64,000 bases of DNA from contig NZ_BMVE01000001.1 of NCBI RefSeq assembly GCF_014650555.1, positions 372,001 to 436,000 on the forward strand, given 5' to 3'. How positions within the stretch are numbered: position 1 is the stretch's first letter; the number at the start of each line of letters is the position of its first letter. Below the pieces are notes generated by a model that did no database searches, was not told where the DNA came from, and saw only the letters and a list, made by a program, of their open reading frames with translations. Below are positions 36,138 through 45,790 of the stretch, in pieces. Position numbers and translations under genes: made by a program. Source of the DNA: Streptomyces goshikiensis. GTDB lineage: Bacteria; Actinomycetota; Actinomycetes; Streptomycetales; Streptomycetaceae.

Positions 36138-38222
36138 TCAGTCGTCGTTCTTGCCCGCCGGGGTCGTCTTCGCGATCTGCATCAGGAACTCGGCGTTCGA
36201 CTTCGTCTGCTTCATCTTGTCGAGCAGCAGCTCGATCGCCTGCTGCGAGTCGAGCGCGTGCAGCACCCGGCGCAGCTTCCAGACGATGGCGAGCTCCTCC
36301 GCGTTGAGGAGGATCTCCTCCTTGCGGGTGCCCGACGGGTCGACGTCGACGGCCGGGAAGATGCGCTTGTCGGCGAGCTTGCGGTCGAGCTTGAGCTCCA
36401 TGTTGCCGGTGCCCTTGAACTCCTCGAAGATCACCTCGTCCATGCGCGAGCCGGTGTCGACGAGCGCGGTGGCCAGGATGGTCAGCGAGCCGCCGTCCTC
36501 GATGTTGCGCGCGGCACCGAAGAAGCGCTTCGGCGGGTACAGCGCGGTCGAGTCGACACCACCGGACAGGATGCGGCCGGAGGCGGGCGCCGCGAGGTTG
36601 TACGCGCGGCCCAGACGGGTGATGGAGTCCAGCAGGACGACCACGTCGTGACCCAGCTCGACGAGACGCTTGGCGCGCTCGATGGCCAGCTCGGCGACGG
36701 TGGTGTGGTCCTCGGCCGGGCGGTCGAAGGTCGAGGAGATGACCTCGCCCTTGACCGACCGCTGCATGTCGGTGACCTCTTCCGGACGCTCGTCGACCAG
36801 GACGACCATCAGGTGGCACTCGGGGTTGTTCGTGGTGATCGCGTTGGCGATCGCCTGCATGATCATGGTCTTGCCGGTCTTCGGCGGGGCCACGATCAGG
36901 CCTCGCTGGCCCTTTCCGATCGGCGACACGAGGTCGATGATGCGGGTCGTCAGCACGCCCGGGTCGGTCTCCAGACGGAGCCGGTCCTGGGGGTACAGCG
37001 GGGTCAGCTTCTGGAACTCCGGGCGGCCGCGGCCGGATTCGGGCGCCATGCCGTTCACCGAGTCCAGGCGCACCAGGGCGTTGAACTTCTCGCGGCGCTC
37101 GCCGTCCTTGGGCTGGCGCACGGCACCGGTGGTGTGGTCACCCTTGCGCAGGCCGGCCTTGCGGACCTGGGCGAGGGAGACGTACACGTCGTTGGGGCCG
37201 GGCAGGTAGCCCGAGGTCCGGATGAACGCGTAGTTGTCGAGGATGTCGAGGATGCCCGCGACGGGGATCAGCACGTCGTCGTCGGCGACCTGCGGCTCGT
37301 TCGGGGCGAACTCGTCGCGCCCGCGACGGCCTCGGCGGTCGCGGTAGCGGCCGCGACGGCCGCGACGGCCGTCCTCGTCGAAGTCGTCCTGCGGGCCGTT
37401 GTCCTGGGGACCCTGACGGTCCTGACGGCTCTGCTGGCCCTGACGGCCGCCCTGCTGCTGGCGGTCGGCGCGGTCGGCGCGGTCCTGACGACCGCCCTGA
37501 CCCTGGCCCTGGCCCTGACCGGCCTGGCCCTGGCCGCCCTGGCCCTGACCGCCCTGGTCGTCGGCCTTGGCACCGCGCTCGCGGCGGCTCTGGCGGTCGC
37601 CGCGCTCACCGCGCTCACCGCGGCCCTGGCGGTCACGGCGGCCGCGGCCCTCGCCGGCCTCCTGGCCCTGCGGGGCGGAGACGGCGGTGGCGGCCTCGGC
37701 CTTGGTCTCGGCCGGCGCGGCGGCGGCCGGCACGGTCTCGGTCTTCTGCTCGACCTGCACGGCGGCGGGGGCCGAGGACTCCGGGCTGCCGGAGGGGGCC
37801 GTGGCCCGACGGCGGCGGCGCTCGCCGGCCGGAGCGTCGTCGCTGGCCGGCTGGCCGGGGATCTCGATCTGCGCCTGCGCGGCGGGCTTCGAGGCGGGCG
37901 CCTGCTCGGCGGCCTCACCCGTTCGGGCCTTGCTGGTGGCGCGGCGCTTCGGCTTGGCCTCGGCGGTGTCCGCGGTGGAGGCGGCCTTGGGGGCACTGCC
38001 GCCACCCGCCTGCGTCTCCTTGATGACCTCGATCAGCTGGCTCTTGCGCATCCGCGCGGTGCCCCTGATTCCGAGGCCCGACGCGACCTGCTGCAGCTCG
38101 GCCAGGACCATGCCCTCAAGGCCGGTGCCGGAGCGGCGGCGCTTGGGTGCGGCGCCCGCGGCGGGGGCACTGGTGTCGACGTTGGTGTCGGCAGCGCCCA
38201 TCAGATCGGTGGTGTCGCTCAC
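36138..38222 (-). CDS. rho: Transcription termination factor Rho with long Arg/Gly/Gln-rich insertion
   Basis: 694 residues from GTG 38222 (GGAAGGA upstream), against about 420 in E. coli. Order: short N-terminus, Rho_N helical domain ~30-75 ([20 protein letters not shown]), a ~220-residue low-complexity insertion (Ala/Glu, then R-G-E-R-G-D-R and G-Q-G-Q-G-G-Q repeats), cold-shock RNA-binding domain ([16 protein letters not shown]), and the ATPase with [17 protein letters not shown] and [11 protein letters not shown]. Such insertions are typical of actinobacterial Rho and are thought to add RNA binding. Confidence 0.96.
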   Translation of the reverse strand: MSDTTDLMGAADTNVDTSAPAAGAAPKRRRSGTGLEGMVLAELQQVASGLGIRGTARMRKSQLIEVIKETQAGGGSAPKAASTADTAEAKPKRRATSKARTGEAAEQAPASKPAAQAQIEIPGQPASDDAPAGERRRRRATAPSGSPESSAPAAVQVEQKTETVPAAAAPAETKAEAATAVSAPQGQEAGEGRGRRDRQGRGERGERGDRQSRRERGAKADDQGGQGQGGQGQAGQGQGQGQGGRQDRADRADRQQQGGRQGQQSRQDRQGPQDNGPQDDFDEDGRRGRRGRYRDRRGRRGRDEFAPNEPQVADDDVLIPVAGILDILDNYAFIRTSGYLPGPNDVYVSLAQVRKAGLRKGDHTTGAVRQPKDGERREKFNALVRLDSVNGMAPESGRGRPEFQKLTPLYPQDRLRLETDPGVLTTRIIDLVSPIGKGQRGLIVAPPKTGKTMIMQAIANAITTNNPECHLMVVLVDERPEEVTDMQRSVKGEVISSTFDRPAEDHTTVAELAIERAKRLVELGHDVVVLLDSITRLGRAYNLAAPASGRILSGGVDSTALYPPKRFFGAARNIEDGGSLTILATALVDTGSRMDEVIFEEFKGTGNMELKLDRKLADKRIFPAVDVDPSGTRKEEILLNAEELAIVWKLRRVLHALDSQQAIELLLDKMKQTKSNAEFLMQIAKTTPAGKNDD

Positions 38223-38643
38223 GAAGGGTCCTTCCCTGGAGCGGACGTCGGCCTGTCTGGCTCGGCGACCGGTTGTGCTGTCCGACGACGGCCCTAGGTG
38301 TGGACCGTGCCGGGGCGGTGGTCCGCCGGTAGAAATACGGCGGAAAGAAACGTGCGTGGGTGGTTCCGGCGAGAAGCCCCCGAGCTGAAAGCGTGGGAAT
38401 GTCACGCCGATTCCGGAGCGTGCCCGAAACTGCTGGCAGCGATCAAAGCAGTCGGGGAGGCTCCCGGAAGAAAGGTGGTCCCGGATGGGGACACTGAGCA
38501 CCGAGCCATGGCGGCTTCGGATGCGCACTTGAGATTAACACTACCGGATCCAAAAGATATTCCCCCTCTCAATCACCGGCAATCGCGCCTTCCGGGCGGG
38601 CGGCCTGCCCTGACCGCCCGCTTTCACGGCGCACCCTGACGGC
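38223..38643 (-). other. rho leader and promoter region (421 bp, no gene)
   Basis: The distance from thrB to the rho start is large. An unusually AT-rich block at about 38520-38575 (minus strand reads ...gaatatcttttggatc... and tagtgttaatctc) is the likely promoter, giving a leader of about 300 nt. A long untranslated leader fits the known autoregulation of rho in other bacteria, but no conserved RNA element was recognised. Confidence 0.5.
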
Positions 38644-39570
38644 CTAGCCGCCCTGGGTGCCCAGCGGAAGGACACTCGCGCCCGCGGCGTCGAGGGCCAG
38701 CCTGTTGGCCGCCCACCCCTCGCCCGCGAGCTGCGCGACCTTGTCGGCCGCACCGTTGTCGGCCAGCGCGAGGACCGTGGGGCCCGCGCCGGAGATGACC
38801 GCGGGGATGCCGTCCGCCCGCAGCCGGTTGACGAGTGCCACGCTCTCGGGCATCGCCGGGGACCGGTACTCCTGGTGGAGCCGGTCTTCGGTCGCGGGGA
38901 GCAGCAGCTCGGGACGCCTGGTCAGGGCTTCGACGAGCAGGGCCGCGCGGCCCGCGTTGGCGGCCGCGTCCACGTGCGGGACGTTGCGCGGCAGCAGGCC
39001 GCGCGCGGTCTCGGTGAGGACGGGCTTGGAGGGGACGAAGACCACCGGAACGATGGAATCCGAGGGCTCCATCCTGATGGCCTTGGCGCTGCCGCCGTCC
39101 GTCCACGCCAGGGTGAATCCACCGAGCAGACAGGCCGCGACGTTGTCGGGGTGGCCCTCGATCTCGGAGGCGAGTTCCAGCAGCGCCGCGTCGTCGAGCC
39201 TGGCCTCGCCGCCTATGGTCACGGCGCGGGCGGCGACGATTCCGGCGCAGATGGCGGCGGAGGAGGAGCCGAGGCCGCGGCCGTGCGGGATGCGGTTGGC
39301 GCAGACGACCTCAAGGCCGCGCGGCTGACCGCCCAGCAGGTCGAACGCGGTGCGCATGGAACGTACGAGGAGGTGGCTCTCGTCGCGCGGCAGGGTGTCG
39401 GCGCCCTCGCCCGCGATGTCGATGTTCAGGCCGGAGTCGGCCACCCGGACGACCACGTCGTCGTAGAGCCCCAGGGCCAGACCGAGGGCGTCGAAGCCGG
39501 GGCCGAGGTTGGCACTGCTGGCGGGGACGCGCACCCGTACGGCGGCGGCGCGGAACGCGGGACCTGCCAT
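38644..39570 (-). CDS. thrB: Homoserine kinase
   Basis: 308 residues from ATG 39570. GHMP kinase motifs: P-A-S-S-A-N-L-G-P-G-F-D-A-L-G near the N-terminus, P-H-G-R-G-L-G-S-S-S-A-A (ATP loop) and G-A-G-P-T-V-L-A-L in the C-terminal part. It phosphorylates homoserine for threonine synthase. Although on the same strand as hom and thrC it is separated from thrC by 349 bp with a terminator, so it has its own promoter. Confidence 0.96.
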   Translation of the reverse strand: MAGPAFRAAAVRVRVPASSANLGPGFDALGLALGLYDDVVVRVADSGLNIDIAGEGADTLPRDESHLLVRSMRTAFDLLGGQPRGLEVVCANRIPHGRGLGSSSAAICAGIVAARAVTIGGEARLDDAALLELASEIEGHPDNVAACLLGGFTLAWTDGGSAKAIRMEPSDSIVPVVFVPSKPVLTETARGLLPRNVPHVDAAANAGRAALLVEALTRRPELLLPATEDRLHQEYRSPAMPESVALVNRLRADGIPAVISGAGPTVLALADNGAADKVAQLAGEGWAANRLALDAAGASVLPLGTQGG

Positions 39571-39804
39571 CGGTTGATGACACTCCTTGTGACTGTGCGA
39601 GATCGGGTGACGGGCGGGATCTTCGCTGCGAATGTACTGGAGAACGTACGACACCCGAAGGCCCTTGGGGCAGCACCGCGGTCATATGCGCGGTGGCGGA
39701 TGTAAGTACAGCGTATCGAAGGAAGGTTCTCTCGCGACATAGGGCGCACGGGAGGCGCACGATGCGTGTCGGCCCCTCCGCGCGGATCCGGCCGTTCCGC
39801 CTTC

Positions 39805-39837
39805 ACTTCTGGTGGACTTCTGGTGGACTTCTGGTGC
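39805..39837. repeat. Three 11-bp direct repeats (acttctggtgg) upstream of thrB
   Basis: Units at 39805-39815, 39816-39826 and 39827-39837; the third ends in c instead of g. The 11-bp period is one helical turn, so a bound protein would contact one DNA face. Flanks: thrC terminator 21 bp away on one side, thrB promoter region on the other. Confidence 0.85.
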
Positions 39838-39858
39838 TTTACGGGGCGAGTTGCCGGA

Positions 39859-39898
39859 TTCCGGCGGGCGTGCGGAGTCATCTCCGCGCCTGCCGGAA
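39859..39898 (-). terminator. thrC terminator hairpin
   Basis: About 17 bp of pairing between 39859-39877 and 39882-39898 (ttccggc...ggag / ctccgcgcc...ggaa, with a small bulge) and a 4-nt loop, 21 bp past the thrC stop. Confidence 0.7.
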
Positions 39899-39919
39899 CC
39901 CGGCAACGGGGTTACCGCG

Positions 39920-40990
39920 TCAGACCAGGCCGAGACGGACCGCGGCGGCCTCGGCGTCGACCGGGACGGTGATCGGCTGCGGGGCGCCGGCGACGGCCCA
40001 GTCGGGGTCCTTCAGACCGTTGCCCGTGACGGTGCACACGATCTTCTGGCCCGGGTCGACCAGGCCGAGCTCGGCGGCCTTGAGCAGACCGGCGACCGAG
40101 GCGGCCGAGGCGGGCTCGACGAAGACGCCCTCTTGGGCGGCCAACAGCCGGTACGCCGCCAGGATCTGGCGGTCCGTCACCTCGTCGATGAAGCCGCCCG
40201 ACTCGTCCCGCGCGGCCAGGGCGTAGTCCCAGGAAGCCGGGTTGCCGATCCGGATCGCCGTGGCGATGGTGTGAGGCTCCTTGACGACCTCGCCGCGCAC
40301 GATGGGCGCGGAACCGGAAGCCTGGAAGCCCCACACGCGGGGCGTACGGGAGGCCAGGCCGTCGGCCTTGTACTCCTTGAAGCCCTTCCAGTACGCGGTG
40401 ATGTTGCCGGCGTTGCCGACGGGCAGCACATGGATGTCGGGGGCGTCGCCGAGCGCGTCGACGATCTCGAACGCGGCCGTCTTCTGGCCCTCGATGCGCA
40501 CCGGGTTCACGGAATTGACCAGCGCGACCGGGTAGTTGTCGGACAGCGCGCGGGCGAGGTCGAGGCAGTCGTCGAAGTTGCCGTCCACCTGCAGGATCTT
40601 GGCGCCGTGCACCAGGGCCTGGCCCATCTTGCCCAGCGCGATCTTGCCGCGCGGCACGAGCACCGCGCAGACCATCCCGGCGCGCACCGCGTAGGCGGCG
40701 GCCGAGGCGGAGGTGTTGCCGGTGGAGGCGCAGATGACGGCCTTGGCGCCCTCCTCCTTGGCCCGGGTGATCGCCATGGTCATGCCGCGGTCCTTGAAGG
40801 ACCCCGTCGGGTTCGCGCCCTCGACCTTGAGGTGCACCTCGCAGCCGGTGCGCTCGGAGAGCACCTGCGCCGGGACGAGGGGAGTACCGCCCTCACGGAG
40901 CGTGACCACCGGGGTCGTGTCCGTCACCGGCAGGCGGTCCCGGTACTCCTCGATGATGCCGCGCCACTGGTGGGTGCGATTGCTGCTCAT
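39920..40990 (-). CDS. thrC: Threonine synthase
   Basis: 356 residues from ATG 40990. The PLP lysine lies in [14 protein letters not shown], the phosphate loop in [12 protein letters not shown], and [13 protein letters not shown] is the substrate-binding stretch. It converts O-phosphohomoserine to threonine. It is the short class-I-independent type usual in actinobacteria. It starts 7 bp after hom, clearly co-transcribed. Confidence 0.96.
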   Translation of the reverse strand: MSSNRTHQWRGIIEEYRDRLPVTDTTPVVTLREGGTPLVPAQVLSERTGCEVHLKVEGANPTGSFKDRGMTMAITRAKEEGAKAVICASTGNTSASAAAYAVRAGMVCAVLVPRGKIALGKMGQALVHGAKILQVDGNFDDCLDLARALSDNYPVALVNSVNPVRIEGQKTAAFEIVDALGDAPDIHVLPVGNAGNITAYWKGFKEYKADGLASRTPRVWGFQASGSAPIVRGEVVKEPHTIATAIRIGNPASWDYALAARDESGGFIDEVTDRQILAAYRLLAAQEGVFVEPASAASVAGLLKAAELGLVDPGQKIVCTVTGNGLKDPDWAVAGAPQPITVPVDAEAAAVRLGLV

Positions 40991-40997
40991 GGGTCCT

Positions 40998-42302
40998 TTA
41001 CTCCCCTTCAACGCGCATGATGCTGGCCACACCGCGGACGGTGTCCAGCTTCCGCAGCGCCTCGACGGTCCCGGAGAGGGCGGCGTCGGGGGCGCGGTGG
41101 GTAACGACGACGAGGGAGGCCTCATTGCCGACCCCGTCCGGACGTCCTTGCTGGCGGACAGTGTCGATCGACACACCGTGCTCCGCGAACGTCGTCGCCA
41201 CCTGGGCGAGGACGCCCGGCTTGTCGGCCACGTCGAGGCTGATGTGGTACCGGGTGACGACGTCGCCCATCGGGCTGACCGGCAGCTGGGTGTACGCCGA
41301 CTCGCCGGGCCCCGTTGCCTCGGCGATCTTGTTGCGGCAGACGGCGACGAGGTCGCCGAGGACCGCGGACGCGGTCGGCGAACCGCCCGCGCCCGGGCCG
41401 TAGAACATGAGCCGCCCGGCGGCCTCCGCCTCGACGAAGACGGCGTTGTACGCCTCGCGGACGGAGGCGAGCGGGTGGCTGAGCGGGATCATCGCCGGGT
41501 GCACGCGGGCGGTGACGGACGCGCCGTCGGCGGCACGCTCCAGGATGGCCAGGAGCTTGATGGTGCAGCCCATCCGCTTGGCGGAGGCGAAGTCGGCGGC
41601 GCTGACCTCGGTCATGCCCTCGCGGTAGACGTCGTCGAGGCGGACCCGGGTGTGGAAGGCGATGCCGGCCAGGATCGCGGCCTTGGCGGCGGCGTCGTAG
41701 CCCTCGACATCGGCGGTGGGGTCGGCCTCGGCGTACCCGAGGGCGGTGGCCTCGTCGAGCGCCTCCTGGTAGCCGGCTCCCGTCGAGTCCATCTTGTCGA
41801 GGATGAAGTTCGTCGTGCCGTTGACGATGCCCATCACCCGGTTGATCTTGTCGCCCGCGAGGGACTCGCGCAGCGGGCGGACCAGCGGGATGGCGCCGGC
41901 GACGGCGGCCTCGTAATAGAGGTCCAGGCCGTGCCGCTCGGCGGCGGCGTGCAGCGCGGCGCCGTCCTGGGCGAGCAGCGCCTTGTTGGCCGAGACGACG
42001 GAGATGCCGTGCTCGAAGGCGGTGGTGATCAGGCCGCGGGCCGGCTCGATGCCGCCGATGACCTCGATGGCGACGTCGATGTCACCCCGTTTGAGGAGGG
42101 CGGTCGCATCGGTGGTGATCAGCGCGGGATCGATGCCCTCGCGCACCTTCGAGGGGCGGCGCACGGCCACGCCGGCGAGCTCGACGGGCGCGCCGATCCT
42201 CTGCGTGAGGTCGTCGGCGTGCGTCGTCATGATGCGCGCCACCTCTGAGCCGACCACTCCACAGCCCAGCAGCGCCACCTTCAGCGGACGCGTACGCATC
42301 AT
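40998..42302 (-). CDS. hom: Homoserine dehydrogenase with C-terminal ACT domain
   Basis: 434 residues from ATG 42302 (the next codon is also ATG). The NAD(P) fold shows [10 protein letters not shown], the catalytic region [10 protein letters not shown] and N-G-T-T-N-F-I-L, and the conserved [16 protein letters not shown]. The C-terminal ACT domain begins around [14 protein letters not shown], consistent with threonine feedback control. It reduces aspartate semialdehyde to homoserine. Two hairpins lie between lysA and hom. Confidence 0.97.
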   Translation of the reverse strand: MMRTRPLKVALLGCGVVGSEVARIMTTHADDLTQRIGAPVELAGVAVRRPSKVREGIDPALITTDATALLKRGDIDVAIEVIGGIEPARGLITTAFEHGISVVSANKALLAQDGAALHAAAERHGLDLYYEAAVAGAIPLVRPLRESLAGDKINRVMGIVNGTTNFILDKMDSTGAGYQEALDEATALGYAEADPTADVEGYDAAAKAAILAGIAFHTRVRLDDVYREGMTEVSAADFASAKRMGCTIKLLAILERAADGASVTARVHPAMIPLSHPLASVREAYNAVFVEAEAAGRLMFYGPGAGGSPTASAVLGDLVAVCRNKIAEATGPGESAYTQLPVSPMGDVVTRYHISLDVADKPGVLAQVATTFAEHGVSIDTVRQQGRPDGVGNEASLVVVTHRAPDAALSGTVEALRKLDTVRGVASIMRVEGE

Positions 42303-42332
42303 TCGACCTACGCCTTTCGATCTTCCATCGCT

Positions 42333-42357
42333 CCCGGTGCGCGTTTTGCGCACCGGG
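42333..42357 (-). terminator. Perfect hairpin in the hom leader
   Basis: 10-bp arms (cccggtgcgc / gcgcaccggg) with a 5-nt loop, ending 31 bp before the hom start. It may be a terminator or attenuator between lysA and hom. Confidence 0.6.
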
Positions 42358-42366
42358 TGTCACCCA

Positions 42367-42415
42367 GTCTCACTCAATGGACAGCAGTTTCCATCCTCGG
42401 TCCATTGAGTGAGAC
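42367..42415. promoter_or_regulatory. 16-bp inverted repeat between lysA and hom
   Basis: gtctcactcaatggac (42367-42382) is repeated exactly in inverted orientation at 42400-42415 with a 17-nt spacer. It is AT-richer than its surroundings and has no T-tract, so a protein-binding operator or a regulated RNA hairpin is as likely as a terminator. It lies 10 bp beyond the lysA stop. Confidence 0.6.
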
Positions 42416-42425
42416 ACCTATTTCA

Positions 42426-43817
42426 TCATCCGAGGTCGAGGCGCAGGAGATCTTCCTCCGTCTCGCGCCGGACGATCACGCGCCCCTGTCCGTCGCGCAC
42501 GGCGACGACGGGCGGGCGGAGCGCGTGGTTGTAGTTGCTGGCCATCGACCGGCAGTACGCCCCGGTGGCCGGCACCGCGAGGAGGTCACCGGGCGCGAGG
42601 TCCGCCGGCAGGAACGCGTCCTTGACGACGATGTCGCCGCTCTCGCAGTGCTTGCCGACGACGCGGACGAGCATGGGCTCGGCGTCGGAGGTACGGGAGA
42701 CCAGGGTGACCGCGTACTCGGCGTCGTAGAGGGCCGTACGGATGTTGTCGGACATGCCGCCGTCGACGGAGACGTACGTCCGCAGCCCTTCGAGGGGCTT
42801 GATGGTCCCGACCTCGTACAGCGTGAAGGCGGTGGGGCCCACGATCGCGCGCCCCGGCTCGACGGAGATCCGCGGGGCGCGCAGGCCCGCCGCCTCGCAC
42901 TCGCGGGCGACGATCTCGTGCAGCGCCTTGGCGATCTCGTGCGGCTCGCGCGGGTCGTCGGCGGAGGTGTAGGCGATGCCGAGCCCGCCGCCGAGGTCGA
43001 TCTCGGGGAGTTCGACGCCGTGCTCGTCGCGCACGGCGGCCAGCAGCCGTACGACGCGCTTGGCGGACACCTCGAAGCCGGCCATGTCGAAGATCTGGGA
43101 GCCGATGTGGGAGTGGACGCCGAGCAGCTCCAGGCTGTCGTGCCCGAGGGCACGCCGGACCGCCTCGGCGGCGGAGCCGTCGGCGACGGCGATGCCGAAC
43201 TTCTGGTCCTCGTGCGCGGTGGCGATGAACTCGTGCGTGTGCGCTTCGACGCCGACGGTCACCCGGATCTGCACGGGCTGGCGCACGCCGCGCTCCCGGG
43301 CGATGTGCGCGACGCGGGCGATCTCCTGGAAGGAGTCGAGCACGATGCGCCCGACGCCCGCCTCGACGGCGCGGGTGACCTCGGCGACGGACTTGTTGTT
43401 CCCGTGGAAGGCGATCCGCGCGGCGGGCATCCCGGCGGCGAGGGCGGTGGTCAGCTCCCCGCCGGAGCACACGTCGAGGTTGAGCCCCTCTTCCTTCAGC
43501 CACTTCACGACGGCCTTGGAGAGGAACGCCTTGCCGGCGTAGAACACGTCGGCGTCCGGCCCGAAGGCGTGCGCCCAGGCGCGGCAGCGGGCCCGGAAGT
43601 CCTCCTCGTCGAGGAAGAAGGCCGGGGTGCCGAACTCCTGCGCGAGCTCGGTCACCGGTACGCCGCCCACGCTCACGACGCCGTCCTCGCCGCGGCCGAC
43701 GGTGCGCGACCAGACCTTCTCGTCGAGCGCGTTGAGGTCGGCGGGCGGCGGGGAGTAGTGCCCCTCGGGCAGGACGTCGGCGTGGCGGGGCCCGGCGGGG
43801 TGCGCGGAACGGCTCAT
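42426..43817 (-). CDS. lysA: Diaminopimelate decarboxylase
   Basis: 463 residues from ATG 43817. PLP-lysine motif [35 protein letters not shown] and the substrate Cys region C-E-S-G-D are intact. It decarboxylates meso-diaminopimelate to lysine, the last step. It lies 30 bp after the ArgRS-like gene and heads the lysA-hom-thrC run of aspartate-family genes. Confidence 0.97.
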   Translation of the reverse strand: MSRSAHPAGPRHADVLPEGHYSPPPADLNALDEKVWSRTVGRGEDGVVSVGGVPVTELAQEFGTPAFFLDEEDFRARCRAWAHAFGPDADVFYAGKAFLSKAVVKWLKEEGLNLDVCSGGELTTALAAGMPAARIAFHGNNKSVAEVTRAVEAGVGRIVLDSFQEIARVAHIARERGVRQPVQIRVTVGVEAHTHEFIATAHEDQKFGIAVADGSAAEAVRRALGHDSLELLGVHSHIGSQIFDMAGFEVSAKRVVRLLAAVRDEHGVELPEIDLGGGLGIAYTSADDPREPHEIAKALHEIVARECEAAGLRAPRISVEPGRAIVGPTAFTLYEVGTIKPLEGLRTYVSVDGGMSDNIRTALYDAEYAVTLVSRTSDAEPMLVRVVGKHCESGDIVVKDAFLPADLAPGDLLAVPATGAYCRSMASNYNHALRPPVVAVRDGQGRVIVRRETEEDLLRLDLG

Positions 43818-43847
43818 CGGAATCTCTCTTCACTGATCACAGGCTGA

Positions 43848-44792
43848 TCACAGGCAGTCGGGAGCGTCTATGCCGAGCAGGGCCAGGCCGCCGGCCAGCA
43901 CCGTCCCGGCGGCTTCGGCAAGAGCCAGCCGGGCCCGATGGGCGGCCGAGGGTTTCTCGTCCCCCTTGGGCAGGACGCGGTACTGGAAGTCGAGCAGGGC
44001 GTCGGCCAGCTCGACGAGATGCCGCACGACCCGCTCGGGCGCCCGGTGGTGCGCGGCGGCTTCGAGCACGAGCGGGTGGTCGAGCAGCCCCCGCACCACC
44101 GCCCCGCCCTCGCCGCCCACGGGCCCGGGCTCGGCGGAGAACCCCAACTGCGCGGCGTTGACGGTGAGGGCCCGGCTGCGGGCGTGGGCGTACCGGACGC
44201 GGAAGAACTCGTTGGCGGCCTCGTCCTGGAGGAGCAGCCGCGGGGAGAAGACGGCCGTCTCGTGCGGCGCCACCGCGAGCATCGCCCAGGCGGCGGCGTC
44301 GGCCCCGTACAGGGCGACGACCCCCCGGTCCCGCCGCGCGAGCGGCGCAACGGAAAGCCTGCCGCCACCCTCCTGCCCCTGGCTCCACAGGATCCGCCGC
44401 ACGGCGTCCCCCACCACCCGCGCCCGAAGCTCCCCGTCGGGCGACGCGAACCCGTACCGCGCCCCGCGCTCGCGCACCTCGCGCACCAGCTCGGCGGCGG
44501 ACCGCTCGGCCAGTACGAAGTTCAGGAACCCGGCGCCGGTGATCTCGACGCGCTCGATGCCGGGGACCCCGGCCAGCATCCCGGCGATCACCCGGGCCAC
44601 CTCGGCGGGAGCCGTCCCGGCCCGCTTGGCGATCTGGAAGGCGACGGCGGTGGCGTACTCCCCCACCCCACCGGGCCGCGTCCGGTCGACGACCACCCGC
44701 TCCGGAACCCCGGTCCCGGCCGGCAGCTCACCCTCCTCGACGGCGCGGCGCACGGCGCGCACGACGGTACGGGAGAGGTCAGCGGGGGTCAC
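43848..44792 (-). CDS. Arginyl-tRNA-synthetase-like protein lacking the catalytic domain (DALR domain)
   Basis: 314 residues. The N-terminal ~100 resemble the ArgRS tRNA-binding domain: G-V-G-E-Y-A-T-A-V-A-F-Q-I-A-K, then V-E-I-T-G-A-G-F-L-N-F-V-L. The C-terminal ~120 resemble the DALR anticodon-binding domain: V-N-A-A-Q-L-G-F, L-V-E-L-A-D-A-L-L-D-F. The ~250-residue Rossmann core with HIGH and KMSKS is absent, so it cannot aminoacylate. A tRNA-binding or regulatory role is inferred. It lies directly before lysA and near tRNA-Arg(CCG). The same gene is found upstream of lysA in other streptomycetes. Confidence 0.85.
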   Translation of the reverse strand: MTPADLSRTVVRAVRRAVEEGELPAGTGVPERVVVDRTRPGGVGEYATAVAFQIAKRAGTAPAEVARVIAGMLAGVPGIERVEITGAGFLNFVLAERSAAELVREVRERGARYGFASPDGELRARVVGDAVRRILWSQGQEGGGRLSVAPLARRDRGVVALYGADAAAWAMLAVAPHETAVFSPRLLLQDEAANEFFRVRYAHARSRALTVNAAQLGFSAEPGPVGGEGGAVVRGLLDHPLVLEAAAHHRAPERVVRHLVELADALLDFQYRVLPKGDEKPSAAHRARLALAEAAGTVLAGGLALLGIDAPDCL

Positions 44793-44929
44793 GGGACCCA
44801 GCCTAGGGGAGAGACCCCCGCGTCACGCGAAGGGTTTCGCCATGTGAACACCACCACCCACCACCACAGGAAAGCCGCCCCCACGACTCCCCCTACGACT
44901 TCCCCTCGCCCTCCCCCTCACCCTCGCCC

Positions 44930-45400
44930 TCACCCTCTGCCTCTCCCGGCGGGAGCTCCTTTCCGCTCCCACCGGTCCTTCCTCTCGACCAGCCGGCGCA
45001 CGACACGCACCAACTCGGCGGGCTCGAAGGGCTTCGCGATGAACGCGTCCACCCCGGCGGCGATGCCGGCCTCCACCTCGTTCTGCGTACAGGCGCTCAC
45101 GATCGCGAGCGGCAGATGCCGCGTCCGCGGATCGGCCCGCAACCGCGCGGCGGCCCCGAACCCGTCGAGCCGCGGCATGACCACATCAAGGGTGATCACA
45201 TCCGGACACACCCGGTGGACCATGTCCAGGCACTCGACACCATCGTTCGCGGTCACGACCTCGAAGCCCTCCAGCTCGAGATTGACCTTGATCAGCTGCC
45301 GGATGACCTTGTTGTCGTCGACAACAAGCACCCGGCCCGAGACGCCTGGCACAACTCGAGAGTAGGTCCGGGGCGGCCCCCGCGTCCGGGTTTTTGCCAC
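44930..45400 (-). CDS. Single-domain response regulator
   Basis: 156 residues from GTG 45400, which follows GAGGGGG; a later GTG (G-V-S-G-R-V-L-V-V-D-D) is possible but lacks a site. Receiver domain only: V-V-D-D-N acidic pocket, phospho-acceptor Asp72 in V-I-T-L-D-V-V-M-P, Ser in I-V-S-A-C and Lys in I-A-K-P-F-E-P. There is no output domain, only a basic R-K-D-R-W-E-R-K tail. No kinase gene is adjacent, so it is an orphan. The sequence after the stop is a G-run array on the mRNA strand (44889-44946). Confidence 0.9.
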   Translation of the reverse strand: MAKTRTRGPPRTYSRVVPGVSGRVLVVDDNKVIRQLIKVNLELEGFEVVTANDGVECLDMVHRVCPDVITLDVVMPRLDGFGAAARLRADPRTRHLPLAIVSACTQNEVEAGIAAGVDAFIAKPFEPAELVRVVRRLVERKDRWERKGAPAGRGRG

Positions 45401-45505
45401 TTCCACCCCCTCAGAGCGACCCACTTCCCCCAGCCCCGCAATCCGTTCCTGATCACCCCGCGGAAGCTGGTAGTGTTCAACCCGTCGCCGCAACGCGAAC
45501 GACAC

Positions 45506-45577
45506 GCCCCCGTAGCTCAGGGGATAGAGCAACGGCCTCCGGAGCCGTGTGCGCAGGTTCGAATCCTGCCGGGGGCA
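45506..45577 (+). tRNA. tRNA-Arg (anticodon CCG)
   Basis: 72 nt. Acceptor arms GCCCCCG and CGGGGGC pair perfectly, D-stem GCTC/GAGC, anticodon stem ACGGC/GCCGT with loop CTCCGGA (anticodon CCG, reads CGG), T-arm GCAGG-TTCGAAT-CCTGC, discriminator A. CCA is not encoded. The 3' half (from 45534) is the left copy of the island attachment repeat, so the element restored the gene on integration. Confidence 0.97.
45534..45574. other. attL: left 41-bp direct repeat within tRNA-Arg
   Basis: Identical over 41 bp to 52834-52874; it starts with ggcctccggagccgtgtgcg (anticodon arm) and continues through the T-arm to the acceptor. After one extra G on this side, the next six bases (cacttc) also match. 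Offset between copies is exactly 7300 bp. Confidence 0.92.
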
Positions 45578-45595
45578 CTTCGCAAGAAGTGCCCA

Positions 45596-45635
45596 AAGAC
45601 CCCGCCATCAGCGGCAACGCTGAGACCGGGGTCTT
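45596..45635 (+). terminator. Hairpin downstream of tRNA-Arg (element-derived)
   Basis: Arms aagaccccg (45596-45604) and cggggtctt (45627-45635) enclose a second stem, cagcg-gcaa-cgctg. It follows the tRNA by 18 nt. Because the sequence after attL belongs to the island, this terminator was brought in; the original one is likely at 52922-52957. Confidence 0.75.
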
Positions 45636-45743
45636 CGCGTATGCGCAGCCATGTGCCAAGCGATGCAGCCCCATGACAGCCTCTGCGGCCTATTCGCGGC
45701 CTGGACCTCTCCACAACTCCCCAGGTCAGCCAGGGAAACACGA

Positions 45744-45769
45744 AGGCCCCCGGGTTTCCCCAGGGGCCT
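45744..45769. terminator. Hairpin after the integrase remnant
   Basis: aggcccc (45744-45750) pairs with ggggcct (45763-45769), with an inner ggg/ccc pairing. It lies 21 bp beyond the integrase stop on the minus strand. Confidence 0.6.
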
Positions 45770-45790
45770 CGGGCCACAACGGCCCACCTC

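Larger units (their letters stand above)
39571..39919 (-). other. thrB upstream region (349 bp, no gene)
   Basis: From thrC towards thrB it holds the thrC terminator (39859-39898), three 11-bp tandem repeats (39805-39837) and a -10-like TACGCT on the minus strand (39715-39710, within gatacgctg) about 140 nt before the thrB ATG. The repeats lie about 90 bp upstream of that -10, the position of an activator or repressor array. Confidence 0.55.
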
